Shown one piece after another: positions 31,365 through 40,590 of a stretch of 64,000 nt of DNA (positions within the stretch are counted from its first letter, which is position 1; each line of letters opens with the position of its first letter). The stretch spans positions 1 to 64,000 of the forward strand of contig CALFHN010000050.1 in the NCBI GenBank assembly GCA_937876355.1, in the 5' to 3' direction. The notes under the pieces are model-generated. The model saw only the letters and a program-made list of their open reading frames with translations. It was not told where the DNA came from and ran no database searches. The translations under genes and the position numbers were made by a program. The stretch is from an uncultured Bacteroidota bacterium (GTDB taxonomy: Bacteria > Bacteroidota > Rhodothermia > Rhodothermales > UBA10348).

Positions 31365-32252
31365 ATGCTGCGATCTAGGAAAAAAAAGCCTCGTCCGGGG
31401 CTAAAGCAAAGGCGTTTTCGGCAGCGGTTAATCACGTACCGAGAATCCAAAGGCCCTCGGCTGCCACGTAAAATTCCACGTGCCGCAGTACCGTCGTTTT
31501 TTACCTTGATGAACTTGTTTTGTGGGTTTTTATCCCTTGTTCAAGTGTTGGAAGGTCGGCTCGAATATGCTGCTTGGCTCATTCTTTTGGCCAGTTTTTT
31601 TGATGTACTCGACGGGATGATGGCTCGTTTAACAAATGGTACGAGCTTGTTTGGGATGGAATTAGACAGTCTGTGCGACGTGGTTTCGTTTGGGGTGGCA
31701 CCATCATTTTTGATTTATTCATTTGGTCTCAGAGAATTTGGAATCCCTGGAATTATCATTGCCTCTCTGCCTGCAATGGCTGGTGCTGTAAGGCTAGCTC
31801 GATTTAATGTGCATTATGAAGGGGAGAAAAAAGATTCTTTTATCGGACTCCCGATACCTGTTTCCGCAGTCGCGATTGTTGCGATCATCCTAAATCCTGA
31901 TATTTTCGCCGGGCTGACGTCAAATAGTGGAGATATGTCCATAGTTCTTATAGCTGTCGTAGTTTTGTCAGGATTGATGGTATCCAACATTCCCTTTGAC
32001 TCTGTTCCTCGACCATCTATAGAGTACATCCGGAAGCGCCCATTCAAGTTTTTGGTGTACTTTTCCGGATTCTTAATCACGGTGATTTTCAGAGAAATTG
32101 GTCTTTTGAGCGTGATTTCAATCTATTTGGTTGGCAGTTTGATTTTGGCCTTTGCAGGGTTTCTAACAGCTGTTCGAAATACCGAACTGTCAGAGATTGA
32201 TGAAGGTTCAGATTCTGCAGGTCAATCCTCAGACCATACTCCCGTTTCTTAA
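31365..32252 (+). CDS. pssA: CDP-diacylglycerol--serine O-phosphatidyltransferase
   Basis: CDP-alcohol phosphatidyltransferase motif DVLDGMMARLTNGTSLFGMELDSLCD. Confidence 0.93.
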   Translation: MLRSRKKKPRPGLKQRRFRQRLITYRESKGPRLPRKIPRAAVPSFFTLMNLFCGFLSLVQVLEGRLEYAAWLILLASFFDVLDGMMARLTNGTSLFGMELDSLCDVVSFGVAPSFLIYSFGLREFGIPGIIIASLPAMAGAVRLARFNVHYEGEKKDSFIGLPIPVSAVAIVAIILNPDIFAGLTSNSGDMSIVLIAVVVLSGLMVSNIPFDSVPRPSIEYIRKRPFKFLVYFSGFLITVIFREIGLLSVISIYLVGSLILAFAGFLTAVRNTELSEIDEGSDSAGQSSDHTPVS

Positions 32253-32266
32253 TCCACAATTATTGT

Positions 32267-32524
32267 ATGTATAAAGCTAATATTACCATCACGCTTAGAT
32301 CGTCAATTCTCGATCCGCAAGGAAAAGCCGCCCTTCATGCATTGGGTGAACTCGGTTTTAAATCCGTTCAATCAGTTAGAATTGGCAAGGTTGTCGAAAT
32401 GGAAATTGACTCGGATTCTTTAGCCGCAGCCAATCAAATAGCGGAAAAAGCCTGCAAAGAGCTACTTGCCAATTCAGTAATGGAAGATTATCACATTGAA
32501 CTTCATGAGCTGGTTTCAAGCTAA
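32267..32524 (+). CDS. purS: Phosphoribosylformylglycinamidine synthase subunit PurS
   Basis: RSSILDPQGKAALHALGELGFKSVQSVRIGKVVEME...CKELLANSVMEDYHIEL. Confidence 0.93.
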   Translation: MYKANITITLRSSILDPQGKAALHALGELGFKSVQSVRIGKVVEMEIDSDSLAAANQIAEKACKELLANSVMEDYHIELHELVSS

Positions 32525-32525
32525 A

Positions 32526-32849
32526 ATGTCACAATTTCGGGATATCGGTTTCAGTGAGCTTCAATACGAGGCTGGAACGAAGGGAGACACTTCATTTGAA
32601 GCGTTGGTTGAAGTTGAGATTGAGACGCTGTGGGGAGTTGATCTATACAATGATGAAATCCACACTTTTGAAGAGGTCATCAGTCAGTTAATCAAAGCTA
32701 TCTCTTGTACCCAAGGCCGTGCGGAAGATCTTGCATGGACAGTTCACAACGAAGGTTTGGCACATGTTTTTGATGGCAAATTTGATGAATGCCTCCGCGT
32801 TTCCGGTGTTTTACACGAAATTGGCCTATTGACCCAAATCCGCGGTTGA
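32526..32849 (+). CDS. clpS: ATP-dependent Clp protease adaptor ClpS-like
   Basis: VDLYNDEIHTFEEVISQLIKAISCTQGRAEDLAWTVHNEGLAHVFDGKFDECLRVSGVLHEIGL. Confidence 0.82.
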   Translation: MSQFRDIGFSELQYEAGTKGDTSFEALVEVEIETLWGVDLYNDEIHTFEEVISQLIKAISCTQGRAEDLAWTVHNEGLAHVFDGKFDECLRVSGVLHEIGLLTQIRG

Positions 32850-33147
32850 AGTAGCGAGGGAATTCCGGTTAAACCGAAGTCGCCCTTACTGGAATAGATT
32901 TTCAACAAAGATCATTCGATCGGGAAAATTCTGCACTTCAAGAGGCAAAAATTACGTCATAAACCTCTTTGTTTTCCACGTTTTACTGACACTAGGCTAG
33001 TTTGGCGAGAGGGAAAGCGCTTCCAAATACCGCGTAATTGGCCAAAAAGTGGTTAAAACACGTGTCGAACGTCAAATGCTGAGTTCATGGCATAGATATT
33101 GGATAAGTATTGATCATAGGACAACAAATGCCAATAGGAGGCTCCCC

Positions 33148-33927
33148 ATGATTATTACTACTAAACAATTTTTATCCTCAGTTTGGCTTGTGATCGCTTT
33201 GATCGTGGCCACTATTTTAGCCGTCGCTTTGCCCGGGACCTCATATGCCCAAAGCATCACATCCAACGAATTTATTGCTGAAGGTTATGCAAGTTGGTAC
33301 AACATGGGACAACATGGTGCGAAAACAGCATCGGGAGAGCGATATGATCACAAAGCCATGACGGCGGCACATCCGTCACTTCCCTTTAATTCGATGGTGA
33401 AAGTGACCAATGTTGATACCCATACATTTGTAGTGGTTCGGATAAATGACCGATTGAAATCAGGTGCAAAACACATTATTGATCTTTCGGGGGCCGCGGC
33501 TCAGAAAATTGGACTTTTTGAATCAAGTATAGCTGAGGTGAATTTGGCCTTGATGGAAAATGAGGAGCTGACTTTAAATTCGAATTCCCAAACATCGTAT
33601 AAAGTTGATACATCTCAAATCCCTACCGTCCCCAATGAGGCTTCGATCGATGGCAATCATAGCGGGCCTATTCAGGGCGTTTCAATTCAAGATGAAACTG
33701 CAAAATTAGCATTTACACTTCAAATTGGGTCATTTTCTACGATCGAAAGAGCTCAGTTGTTGGCCGATTTATACGATGAAGCATGGGTAGATCGAGTTGA
33801 GAATGGTGGCGAATCTACTTTTAGAGTTTACTTCAGTCGATTTGAAAAAGAACAGCCGGCTCGGGTAGCACAAAACGATCTTTGGTCGAAAGGTCAAGAC
33901 AGTTTCCTTAGAAAAGTCGCGCCGTAA
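33148..33927 (+). CDS. rlpA: Septal ring lytic transglycosylase RlpA-like protein with C-terminal SPOR-like domain
   Basis: EGYASWYNMGQHGAKTASGERYDHKAMTAAHPSLPFNSMVKVTN...VVRINDRLKSG..IIDLSGAAA; C-terminal FTLQIGSFSTIERAQLLADLY. aggagg RBS before 33148. Confidence 0.9.
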   Translation: MIITTKQFLSSVWLVIALIVATILAVALPGTSYAQSITSNEFIAEGYASWYNMGQHGAKTASGERYDHKAMTAAHPSLPFNSMVKVTNVDTHTFVVVRINDRLKSGAKHIIDLSGAAAQKIGLFESSIAEVNLALMENEELTLNSNSQTSYKVDTSQIPTVPNEASIDGNHSGPIQGVSIQDETAKLAFTLQIGSFSTIERAQLLADLYDEAWVDRVENGGESTFRVYFSRFEKEQPARVAQNDLWSKGQDSFLRKVAP

Positions 33928-33983
33928 GGTTAGAAGATCGGTAGGTAAAAGTTGAGGTCTCCTTGAGGCGCTATATTGGCTCA

Positions 33984-34601
33984 ATGGAACTTCAAAATGA
34001 CTCATATTTGGTACTGAATTCTAGGGCAACGGCCGAAATAAAGGTCAAAGGGTCACGTTTTATTGCCATTGCGGTGCCGGTTTCTTCTGTTGAGGAGGCG
34101 GAGGTGGAACTTACCGCGATAAAAAAACGAGATTACGATGCCACTCACCACTGTAGTGCATTCAAAATTGGACGGAGCGGTACCGTTTTTAGGTATAGCG
34201 ATGACGGCGAACCAAATTCGTCCGCTGGGTTACCAATTTTTAGGCAAATTGATAGCCGTCTGCTTACCGATACGCTAGTCGTTGTGGTGAGATATTACGG
34301 CGGGACAAAGCTAGGCACTGGCGGTTTGGTTAGAGCGTATGGAGAGGCAGCTGGGGCTGCTCTCGATCAGGCAACAATCGCCGAAATAATTCCTCGAACG
34401 TTAGTCGCCTTGGAATACGCATACGATGACACTTCGCCTTCCATGCATGCCATTGGCCAGTTCGACGTAATAATCAAAGAAACGACGTATTCGGAACAGA
34501 CTTGCATGATTTTGGCCGTCCGCTCCGCTCAGATTCTTGAATTTGAACAAGCTATTATTGAAGCACTCTCTGGTCGAGGAGTGTTTAGTATTGTCGATTA
34601 A
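33984..34601 (+). CDS. YigZ/IMPACT family protein
   Basis: VKGSRFIAIAVPVSSVEEAE, DATHHCSAFKIG, RYSDDGEPNSSAGLPIFRQI, VVVVRYYGGTKLGTGGLVRAYG. Confidence 0.92.
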   Translation: MELQNDSYLVLNSRATAEIKVKGSRFIAIAVPVSSVEEAEVELTAIKKRDYDATHHCSAFKIGRSGTVFRYSDDGEPNSSAGLPIFRQIDSRLLTDTLVVVVRYYGGTKLGTGGLVRAYGEAAGAALDQATIAEIIPRTLVALEYAYDDTSPSMHAIGQFDVIIKETTYSEQTCMILAVRSAQILEFEQAIIEALSGRGVFSIVD

Positions 34602-34654
34602 ATATCGACTGACGCGGCTTTGGCAGCGAGATAAAATCTGGAGGAGGGATCGGC

Positions 34655-35095
34655 CTATCCCATTTTAACGGCTTCAACTGCAAGTCTATCTACACGGTTA
34701 TTCAATTCGTCATTTGCGTGTCCTTTAACCTTCACAAACGTAACCTTGTGCCTGTCAACTTGCTTGATTAGCTCTTCCCACAAATCTTGATTTTTAACCG
34801 GTTTTTTCCCGGCCGTCTTCCATCCGCGCTTAATCCAACCTTCAATCCAGTTTTCATTAAAGGCATTGGCCACGTAAGAGCTATCCGTATGCACCGCCAC
34901 TTGGCACGTCTCTTTTAGAACTCGTAGGGATTCGACGACCGCCGCCAACTCCATACGATTATTGGTAGTTTGGGGCTCATGTCCGGTAATAACTCTTTCT
35001 TTTTTTCCGTAGATCAATAGAGCAGCCCAGCCGCCGGGTCCAGGATTTCCGCTACAAGCGCCATCCGTATAAACAGTTACATTTTTTAAAGGCAT
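34655..35095 (-). CDS. rnhA: Ribonuclease HI
   Basis: VTVYTDGACSGNPGPGGWAALL, TTNNRMELAAVVESL, VHTDSSYVANAF, VKGHANDELNNRVDRLA. Confidence 0.96.
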   Translation of the reverse strand: MPLKNVTVYTDGACSGNPGPGGWAALLIYGKKERVITGHEPQTTNNRMELAAVVESLRVLKETCQVAVHTDSSYVANAFNENWIEGWIKRGWKTAGKKPVKNQDLWEELIKQVDRHKVTFVKVKGHANDELNNRVDRLAVEAVKMG

Positions 35096-35249
35096 GGGTC
35101 AGTAGGGAGCCGGAAGGCTAGATGGTGCGTACACGAAGGGAATTCTGCTTCAAACGGAGTTGGCCCCAACTAATCTAAGGCCCGTCCTCCGTTAATAAGT
35201 CATTTGTAATATAGCAAGCACCCAACGGTGCTAGGATGAAAAGATCATT

Positions 35250-36269
35250 ATGAAGTTTGTCGACTATGTCACAATTAGCATTCGAAGTGGGAATGGAGGC
35301 GGAGGATCTGTGTCGTTTCGTAGAGCTAAATTTGAGCCCAAAGGTGGGCCAGATGGAGGAAATGGGGGCTTAGGTGGCTCAGTTTCTCTTGTAGCAGACC
35401 CTCAGTTGTACACCCTATTAGACCATCGTTACAACCGACATCATTTCGCCGAAAACGGTTTTAATGGCTCAGGGGCCAATAAATCTGGAAAAGATGGCGA
35501 AAATATAATCTTGCGGGTGCCGGTTGGAACGGCAGTAAAGGATTCGGATACCGATGAGATCATTGGAGAGCTTTTAACGGCCGGAGAAACTCTTGATCTA
35601 GCGTTAGGAGGCAGGGGAGGAAAAGGGAACGAGTTTTTTAAATCTTCCACCCATCAGTCTCCTCGACATTCTCAACCTGGAGAACCAGGAGTCGAAAAAA
35701 ATATCACCCTAGAGCTTAAACTTTTGGCTGACGTCGGATTGGTCGGGTTTCCAAATGCAGGAAAAAGCACCCTGGTATCAAGTATCTCCGCTGCTCGTCC
35801 TAAAGTTGCTGAATATCCATTTACGACGCTTGTGCCTTCGCTTGGGGTAGTGGCTGTCGATAATTATCAGTCCTTTGTAATCGCAGATATCCCGGGCATC
35901 ATTGAGGGAGCGCACGAAGGAAAGGGGTTGGGTATACAGTTCTTAAAGCATATCGAGCGGAATGCGGTTTTGTTATTTTTGATTCCGGTTGATTCTGAAG
36001 ATGTCGCTGCGGATTATTCTACGCTTTTAGGTGAGCTGCAAGCATTTGACGATAGAATGCTTACCAAACCAAGGCTAGTCGGATTTTCCAAATTGGATTT
36101 GCTTCCACCCGAGGAACGCGCAAAATGGGAGAAAAAAGCTCGCAAAGCCATTCCAGCTGACATTCCAACGATGGCGTTCTCGTCAGTGGCGCATCTGAAA
36201 TTGGATGACATGAAACGTGCCCTTTTTAATCAAGTAAAAATCTCGAAATCGTTTGGGGAAGCCGAATAA
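35250..36269 (+). CDS. obgE: GTPase ObgE/CgtA
   Basis: Gly-rich Obg domain; DVGLVGFPNAGKSTLVSSISAARPKVAEYPFTTLVPSLG; DIPGIIEGAHEGKGLGIQFLKHIER. Confidence 0.97.
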   Translation: MKFVDYVTISIRSGNGGGGSVSFRRAKFEPKGGPDGGNGGLGGSVSLVADPQLYTLLDHRYNRHHFAENGFNGSGANKSGKDGENIILRVPVGTAVKDSDTDEIIGELLTAGETLDLALGGRGGKGNEFFKSSTHQSPRHSQPGEPGVEKNITLELKLLADVGLVGFPNAGKSTLVSSISAARPKVAEYPFTTLVPSLGVVAVDNYQSFVIADIPGIIEGAHEGKGLGIQFLKHIERNAVLLFLIPVDSEDVAADYSTLLGELQAFDDRMLTKPRLVGFSKLDLLPPEERAKWEKKARKAIPADIPTMAFSSVAHLKLDDMKRALFNQVKISKSFGEAE

Positions 36270-37467
36270 AGAAGAATGGAGGGCTCGATTTGCATTGGAT
36301 GCGATTCCAGGAATTGGGTGTCGCCTCCAAAAACGGCTGTTTGATGCATATGGATCGGCACAATCAATTTTGGCCGCGAGTCAAGGTCCAGGTCTTAGCG
36401 TGGAAGGGATTGGCCGGGCAAGGGCATTAGCAATCGGCCGTATCGGCCGTATCGATCGATTCGATCGGGTAGCAAGGGCAGGCACTGACGTTGGGGGGGA
36501 TCATCAATTAAAAACGGCTAGCAACCAAGCAGAGCCAGATCGTCCGGCTATTGGCCGGGCACCGATTGACTTTGAAGCAATGGTCGGTTATGCCGATTCT
36601 TCGTATTCAAAGTTGTTAAGGGAAATTTCAGACCCTCCGCCGTACATGTGGTTCCAAGGGGATGTCAATTGCCTAAACCATAAATGTGTTTCTATCGTGG
36701 GGACGCGCCGTGCGTCGGCCTACGGCCGACGCACGGCGCACCGACTGGCCTTCGAGCTGGCTTCAGCTGGCATAACCATTGTAAGCGGTCTTGCCTACGG
36801 AATAGACCGAGCTGCGCATGAGGGAGCCTTGGATGCAGGTGGTAAGACAGTGGCAGTGCTGGGAAGTGGAATTAATCAGATCTATCCGCGGAGTCATCGG
36901 GCGCTCGCCTCACAGATTGTCGACTCCGGCTGTTTGATTTCGGAATTTGAACCCGAGACAATGCCTGATCCTACTCATTTCCCCCAACGGAATCGCATTA
37001 TAAGTGGCCTATCTACTGCTACGATTGTGGTTGAAGCATTTGAAAAAGCAGGTGCTTTAATCACTGCAGGCCTCTGTATTGACCAAAAAAGGGATTTGTA
37101 TGCAGTGCCGGGACGTATCGAGGATGAAACTTCTATCGGAACGAACGCCTTGTTGGCATCATCTGCTGCGCAATTGATTTTTTCATCCGAGCAAGTATTG
37201 AGCGATTTGGGGCTGACCCAAACGCACATCTCCGTTGCTGACCACCAGCGCCAGCGCCTTTCCCAAACCTCCGGTGTTCCACGGTCTCAGCTTGAACAAA
37301 ACGTATTAGACAGTCTTTCAAAAAGTGCAAAACATATGGACGACTTAAATTTTGCGCTGGATTTTCCTGGACCTGAACTGTGGTCTGTGATTTTGAAACT
37401 GGAATGTGATGGGGAAATACGCGCACTAGAGGGAAATCGATACGAACGGGTATTGAAACGGAGATAG
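36253..37467 (+). CDS. dprA: DNA-processing protein DprA
   Basis: VSIVGTRRASAYGRRTAHRLAFELASAGITIVSGLAYGIDRAAHEGALDAGGKTVAVLGSG; FPQRNRIISGLS; linker insert between HhH and Rossmann parts. Confidence 0.94.
   Translation: MGKPNKEEWRARFALDAIPGIGCRLQKRLFDAYGSAQSILAASQGPGLSVEGIGRARALAIGRIGRIDRFDRVARAGTDVGGDHQLKTASNQAEPDRPAIGRAPIDFEAMVGYADSSYSKLLREISDPPPYMWFQGDVNCLNHKCVSIVGTRRASAYGRRTAHRLAFELASAGITIVSGLAYGIDRAAHEGALDAGGKTVAVLGSGINQIYPRSHRALASQIVDSGCLISEFEPETMPDPTHFPQRNRIISGLSTATIVVEAFEKAGALITAGLCIDQKRDLYAVPGRIEDETSIGTNALLASSAAQLIFSSEQVLSDLGLTQTHISVADHQRQRLSQTSGVPRSQLEQNVLDSLSKSAKHMDDLNFALDFPGPELWSVILKLECDGEIRALEGNRYERVLKRR
36705..36739. repeat. Perfect inverted repeat inside dprA (16-bp arms, 3-nt loop)
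   Basis: GCGCCGTGCGTCGGCC-TAC-GGCCGACGCACGGCGC. Confidence 0.95.
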
Positions 37468-37591
37468 ACAGCTAAAACTGCGCCCGAACTCGACGTTCGC
37501 TCTTGTTCTACCAAGTTGGACTCACAGATTAGTGCTTAAATCTCGCTGCTTATTCTCAGCCTGAATGCCGATGTTTTCGTAGGTTTAACTC

Positions 37592-38713
37592 ATGAGTGAA
37601 CCAGAAAAAATAGTTACCCACGTTACGTTAGACGTTCCCCCAGGATATCGTGAAGGGGAACGACTCGACGTGTACCTGACGACCTTCATCCAAAATGCCA
37701 CTCGGGCCCGAGTCCAAAATGGTATAAAAGAAGGCAAAGTCGTGATCAATGGGAAAGTGATTTTAAAGCCATCCCATACGGTAATTCAAAGCGACAAAAT
37801 AGTTTGTGCCATTTTGAAGGCGCCGCCTGTTGAAATCATTCCAGAAGACATCGCGCTTGATATCGTGTATGAAGACGAAGATCTTATTGTCGTCAACAAA
37901 TCGGCTGGCATGGTGGTTCATCCTGCTTTCGGTCACCGAACGGGGACTCTTGTTCACGCATTACTTCATCATGTAGGCGGCGCAAGTATAATTGTGGATT
38001 CCGACGACGATGAAGAGGATGAGGGGGACGACGCGGATCCAGAAATCGATGAAACGAATTTGTCAACGATCAATGCGAGTCCCCGATTTGATGGGGACGT
38101 GGTGCTGCGACCCGGAATTGTCCATCGTTTGGACAAAGATACTAGCGGTTTGTTAGTGGTGGCAAAAAATGACGTTACTCATGCTGCATTGGCACGTCAG
38201 TTTATGAATAGAACCACTCGCAGGAGATATCAGGCGATAGTATGGGGCGTCCCGACCCCCAAATCCGGTACAATAGAAACGGATTTGGCCCGCGATCCTA
38301 GAGATAGGAGAAAAGTTGCGGTTGTCAAAGAGGTCGGTGGTAGGGCACAAGCCAAAGGAAAACACGCAATTACCCATTACGAAATCATTGAGCCATTCGG
38401 TTATTGTTCTCTGGTAGAATTTCGACTCGAGACAGGTCGAACACATCAAATACGTGTCCATGCCGCACATATTGGCAATCCAATATTTGGTGACACAACG
38501 TATGGTGGTGACAGAATCCGGTATGGTAAAGATGAAGGCCAGCGCCGCACGTTTTATCGTAATCTCTTCTTGCAGCTTCCTAGACAAGGGCTTCACGCCC
38601 GATCTCTTGGATTTAAACACCCCACCACTGGAAACGAGATGGACTTTGAAGTGGAGATGCCATCCGACATGTTGCTTGTAGCGAGCCGGCTAAGAGCTTT
38701 CGATCTGCATTAA
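37592..38713 (+). CDS. rluD: RluA/RluD family pseudouridine synthase
   Basis: S4 domain; IVHRLDKDTSGLLVVAKND; ETGRTHQIRVHAAHIGNPIFGDTTYGG; acidic insert SDDDEEDEGDDADPEIDE. Confidence 0.92.
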   Translation: MSEPEKIVTHVTLDVPPGYREGERLDVYLTTFIQNATRARVQNGIKEGKVVINGKVILKPSHTVIQSDKIVCAILKAPPVEIIPEDIALDIVYEDEDLIVVNKSAGMVVHPAFGHRTGTLVHALLHHVGGASIIVDSDDDEEDEGDDADPEIDETNLSTINASPRFDGDVVLRPGIVHRLDKDTSGLLVVAKNDVTHAALARQFMNRTTRRRYQAIVWGVPTPKSGTIETDLARDPRDRRKVAVVKEVGGRAQAKGKHAITHYEIIEPFGYCSLVEFRLETGRTHQIRVHAAHIGNPIFGDTTYGGDRIRYGKDEGQRRTFYRNLFLQLPRQGLHARSLGFKHPTTGNEMDFEVEMPSDMLLVASRLRAFDLH

Positions 38714-38812
38714 ATCTCATATAATTTTGTTCTCTGAGTTGATCATAGTGTAAGAGAAGATCATTTTCTTCCTAGATTGAGTTAGTGGAACACGTTTGGA
38801 AAAGGGTATTCA

Positions 38813-39283
38813 TTGAATCTGACCTCATTATTACATATCGGACATGTCGCTGTTGATGTCGAGGTTTCGAGCAAAGAAGCTTTGATTGACAAGTTGATTG
38901 AAATGATTGCGGATCACCCCTTGATAGTAGACGTGGGTGCCGTCAAAAAGGCCGTCATCGAGCGTGAAAACATGATGTCTACCGGAGTGGGTAAAGGTTT
39001 GGCTTTACCACATGCCAAAACAAAGGCTGTTGGAGGAATGATCGGCGCTTTGGTGACCACTTCGAGCCCTGTTGAATATGGCTCCCTGGACAATGAACCC
39101 GTCCGGATTGTATTTCTTTTGGTTGGTAAATTGGACTCTAAATCTCTTCATGTTCGCATCTTGAGTCGCGTTTCGCGCGTTATGAATAGCGAAGCTGTGC
39201 GCCAACAGATCCTCGCAGCAAAAACCAGTGACGAGTTGTTAACTATCATCTCCCAAAATGATGATCATCCGATCAGTGATTGA
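38813..39283 (+). CDS. PTS EIIA-type (PtsN-like) protein
   Basis: MMSTGVGKGLALPHAKTKAV active-site His motif; TTG start. Confidence 0.88.
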   Translation: MNLTSLLHIGHVAVDVEVSSKEALIDKLIEMIADHPLIVDVGAVKKAVIERENMMSTGVGKGLALPHAKTKAVGGMIGALVTTSSPVEYGSLDNEPVRIVFLLVGKLDSKSLHVRILSRVSRVMNSEAVRQQILAAKTSDELLTIISQNDDHPISD

Positions 39284-39295
39284 AATCCGTTTTTT

Positions 39296-40588
39296 ATGAG
39301 TTCGTTCAAGTCAATTCCAGGTACTTTTGATATTCTTCCAGATGGGCAAACGTCTGGTGGAGATTCAATTGCCCCTTCTCGGGTATGGCAGCACGTCGAA
39401 ACTGTTATTCGTCAAGTCATGGCCTTGTATGGCGCCGAAGAAATTCGAACACCTATTTTGGAGCCGACGGAACTGATTTCAAGAGGAATCGGTCAATTAA
39501 CAGACATCGTTTCTAAGGAAATGTTTGCGTTTGAACGTGGCGGCACCAACTATGTATTGCGTCCCGAGGTTACGGCTCCGGTAATGAGGGCGTATCAGCA
39601 ACATCATTTGGATCAAAGGGGCGGAGTTCAGAGACTTTTTTACATCGGACCGTGTTTCCGGGCTGAGCGCCCTCAAAAAGGGCGGTATCGTCAGTTTCAC
39701 CAATTTGGATTGGAGATTATTGGAGCAACTGATGCGCGGGCAGACGCCGAGACGATTGCATGTGCGGTGGATGTTTATCGGGCTTTGGGCCTAAACGATT
39801 TTAAGATCCGCCTCAATTCGTTAGGTGATGCCGAAAGCAGGCCAAGGTATAAGGAAGCATTGATTGCCTATATCAAACCGTTTTCCGATCAATTGAGTGA
39901 AGTAAGTAGGAATCGTCTGGAATCAAATCCGATGCGAATCCTTGACACCAAGAATGAAAAGGAGCGTCTTTTACTTAAAAATGCGCCGCTGTTGGTCGAT
40001 TTTATTGATGAAGAAAGCAGATTGCACCACGACGAAGTAAAGGCCCATTTGTCGGCCATTGGGCTTTCGTATGTTGACGATCCATTTTTGGTGCGGGGCC
40101 TCGACTATTATTCTAGGACGGCATTTGAAATTGAAAGCGAATCCATTGGCGCGCAAGGGTCCCTTGCGGGCGGTGGTCGATATGATCTGCTCTCTGTAGA
40201 ACTAGGTTCAAAAAAGGTTATTCCGGCTGTCGGCTTTGCGGCAGGAATGGAAAGATTGTTAATGGCTTTGGAAGCTGCTGAATTGGTAAACATTCCATTT
40301 GGAAGACTCGATGCGTTTTTTGTTGCCCTTGGGGATGAAGCCATGAAATGGACTTTCCCAGTTGCTCACGCTCTACGCGCGGCAGGAATTAAGGTGGGAT
40401 ACGATTTGAGTGGTCGATCTATGAAAGCGCAGATGAGGGAAGCAAACCGTCAGCAAGCTAGACAGGTTATTATAGTTGGTGACGACGAGTTGGCCTCAGG
40501 AATAGCTCAAGTCAAGGATATGGACCAAAGTACTCAGAGATCCGTACCTTTTGATCAGCTTACCAATCAGCTTACCGACAAAGAATAA
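39296..40588 (+). CDS. hisS: Histidine--tRNA ligase
   Basis: PGTFDILPD, LRPEVTAPVMRAY, RGLDYYSRTAFEIES, GGGRYD, GFAAGMERL. Confidence 0.96.
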   Translation: MSSFKSIPGTFDILPDGQTSGGDSIAPSRVWQHVETVIRQVMALYGAEEIRTPILEPTELISRGIGQLTDIVSKEMFAFERGGTNYVLRPEVTAPVMRAYQQHHLDQRGGVQRLFYIGPCFRAERPQKGRYRQFHQFGLEIIGATDARADAETIACAVDVYRALGLNDFKIRLNSLGDAESRPRYKEALIAYIKPFSDQLSEVSRNRLESNPMRILDTKNEKERLLLKNAPLLVDFIDEESRLHHDEVKAHLSAIGLSYVDDPFLVRGLDYYSRTAFEIESESIGAQGSLAGGGRYDLLSVELGSKKVIPAVGFAAGMERLLMALEAAELVNIPFGRLDAFFVALGDEAMKWTFPVAHALRAAGIKVGYDLSGRSMKAQMREANRQQARQVIIVGDDELASGIAQVKDMDQSTQRSVPFDQLTNQLTDKE

Positions 40589-40590
40589 GC

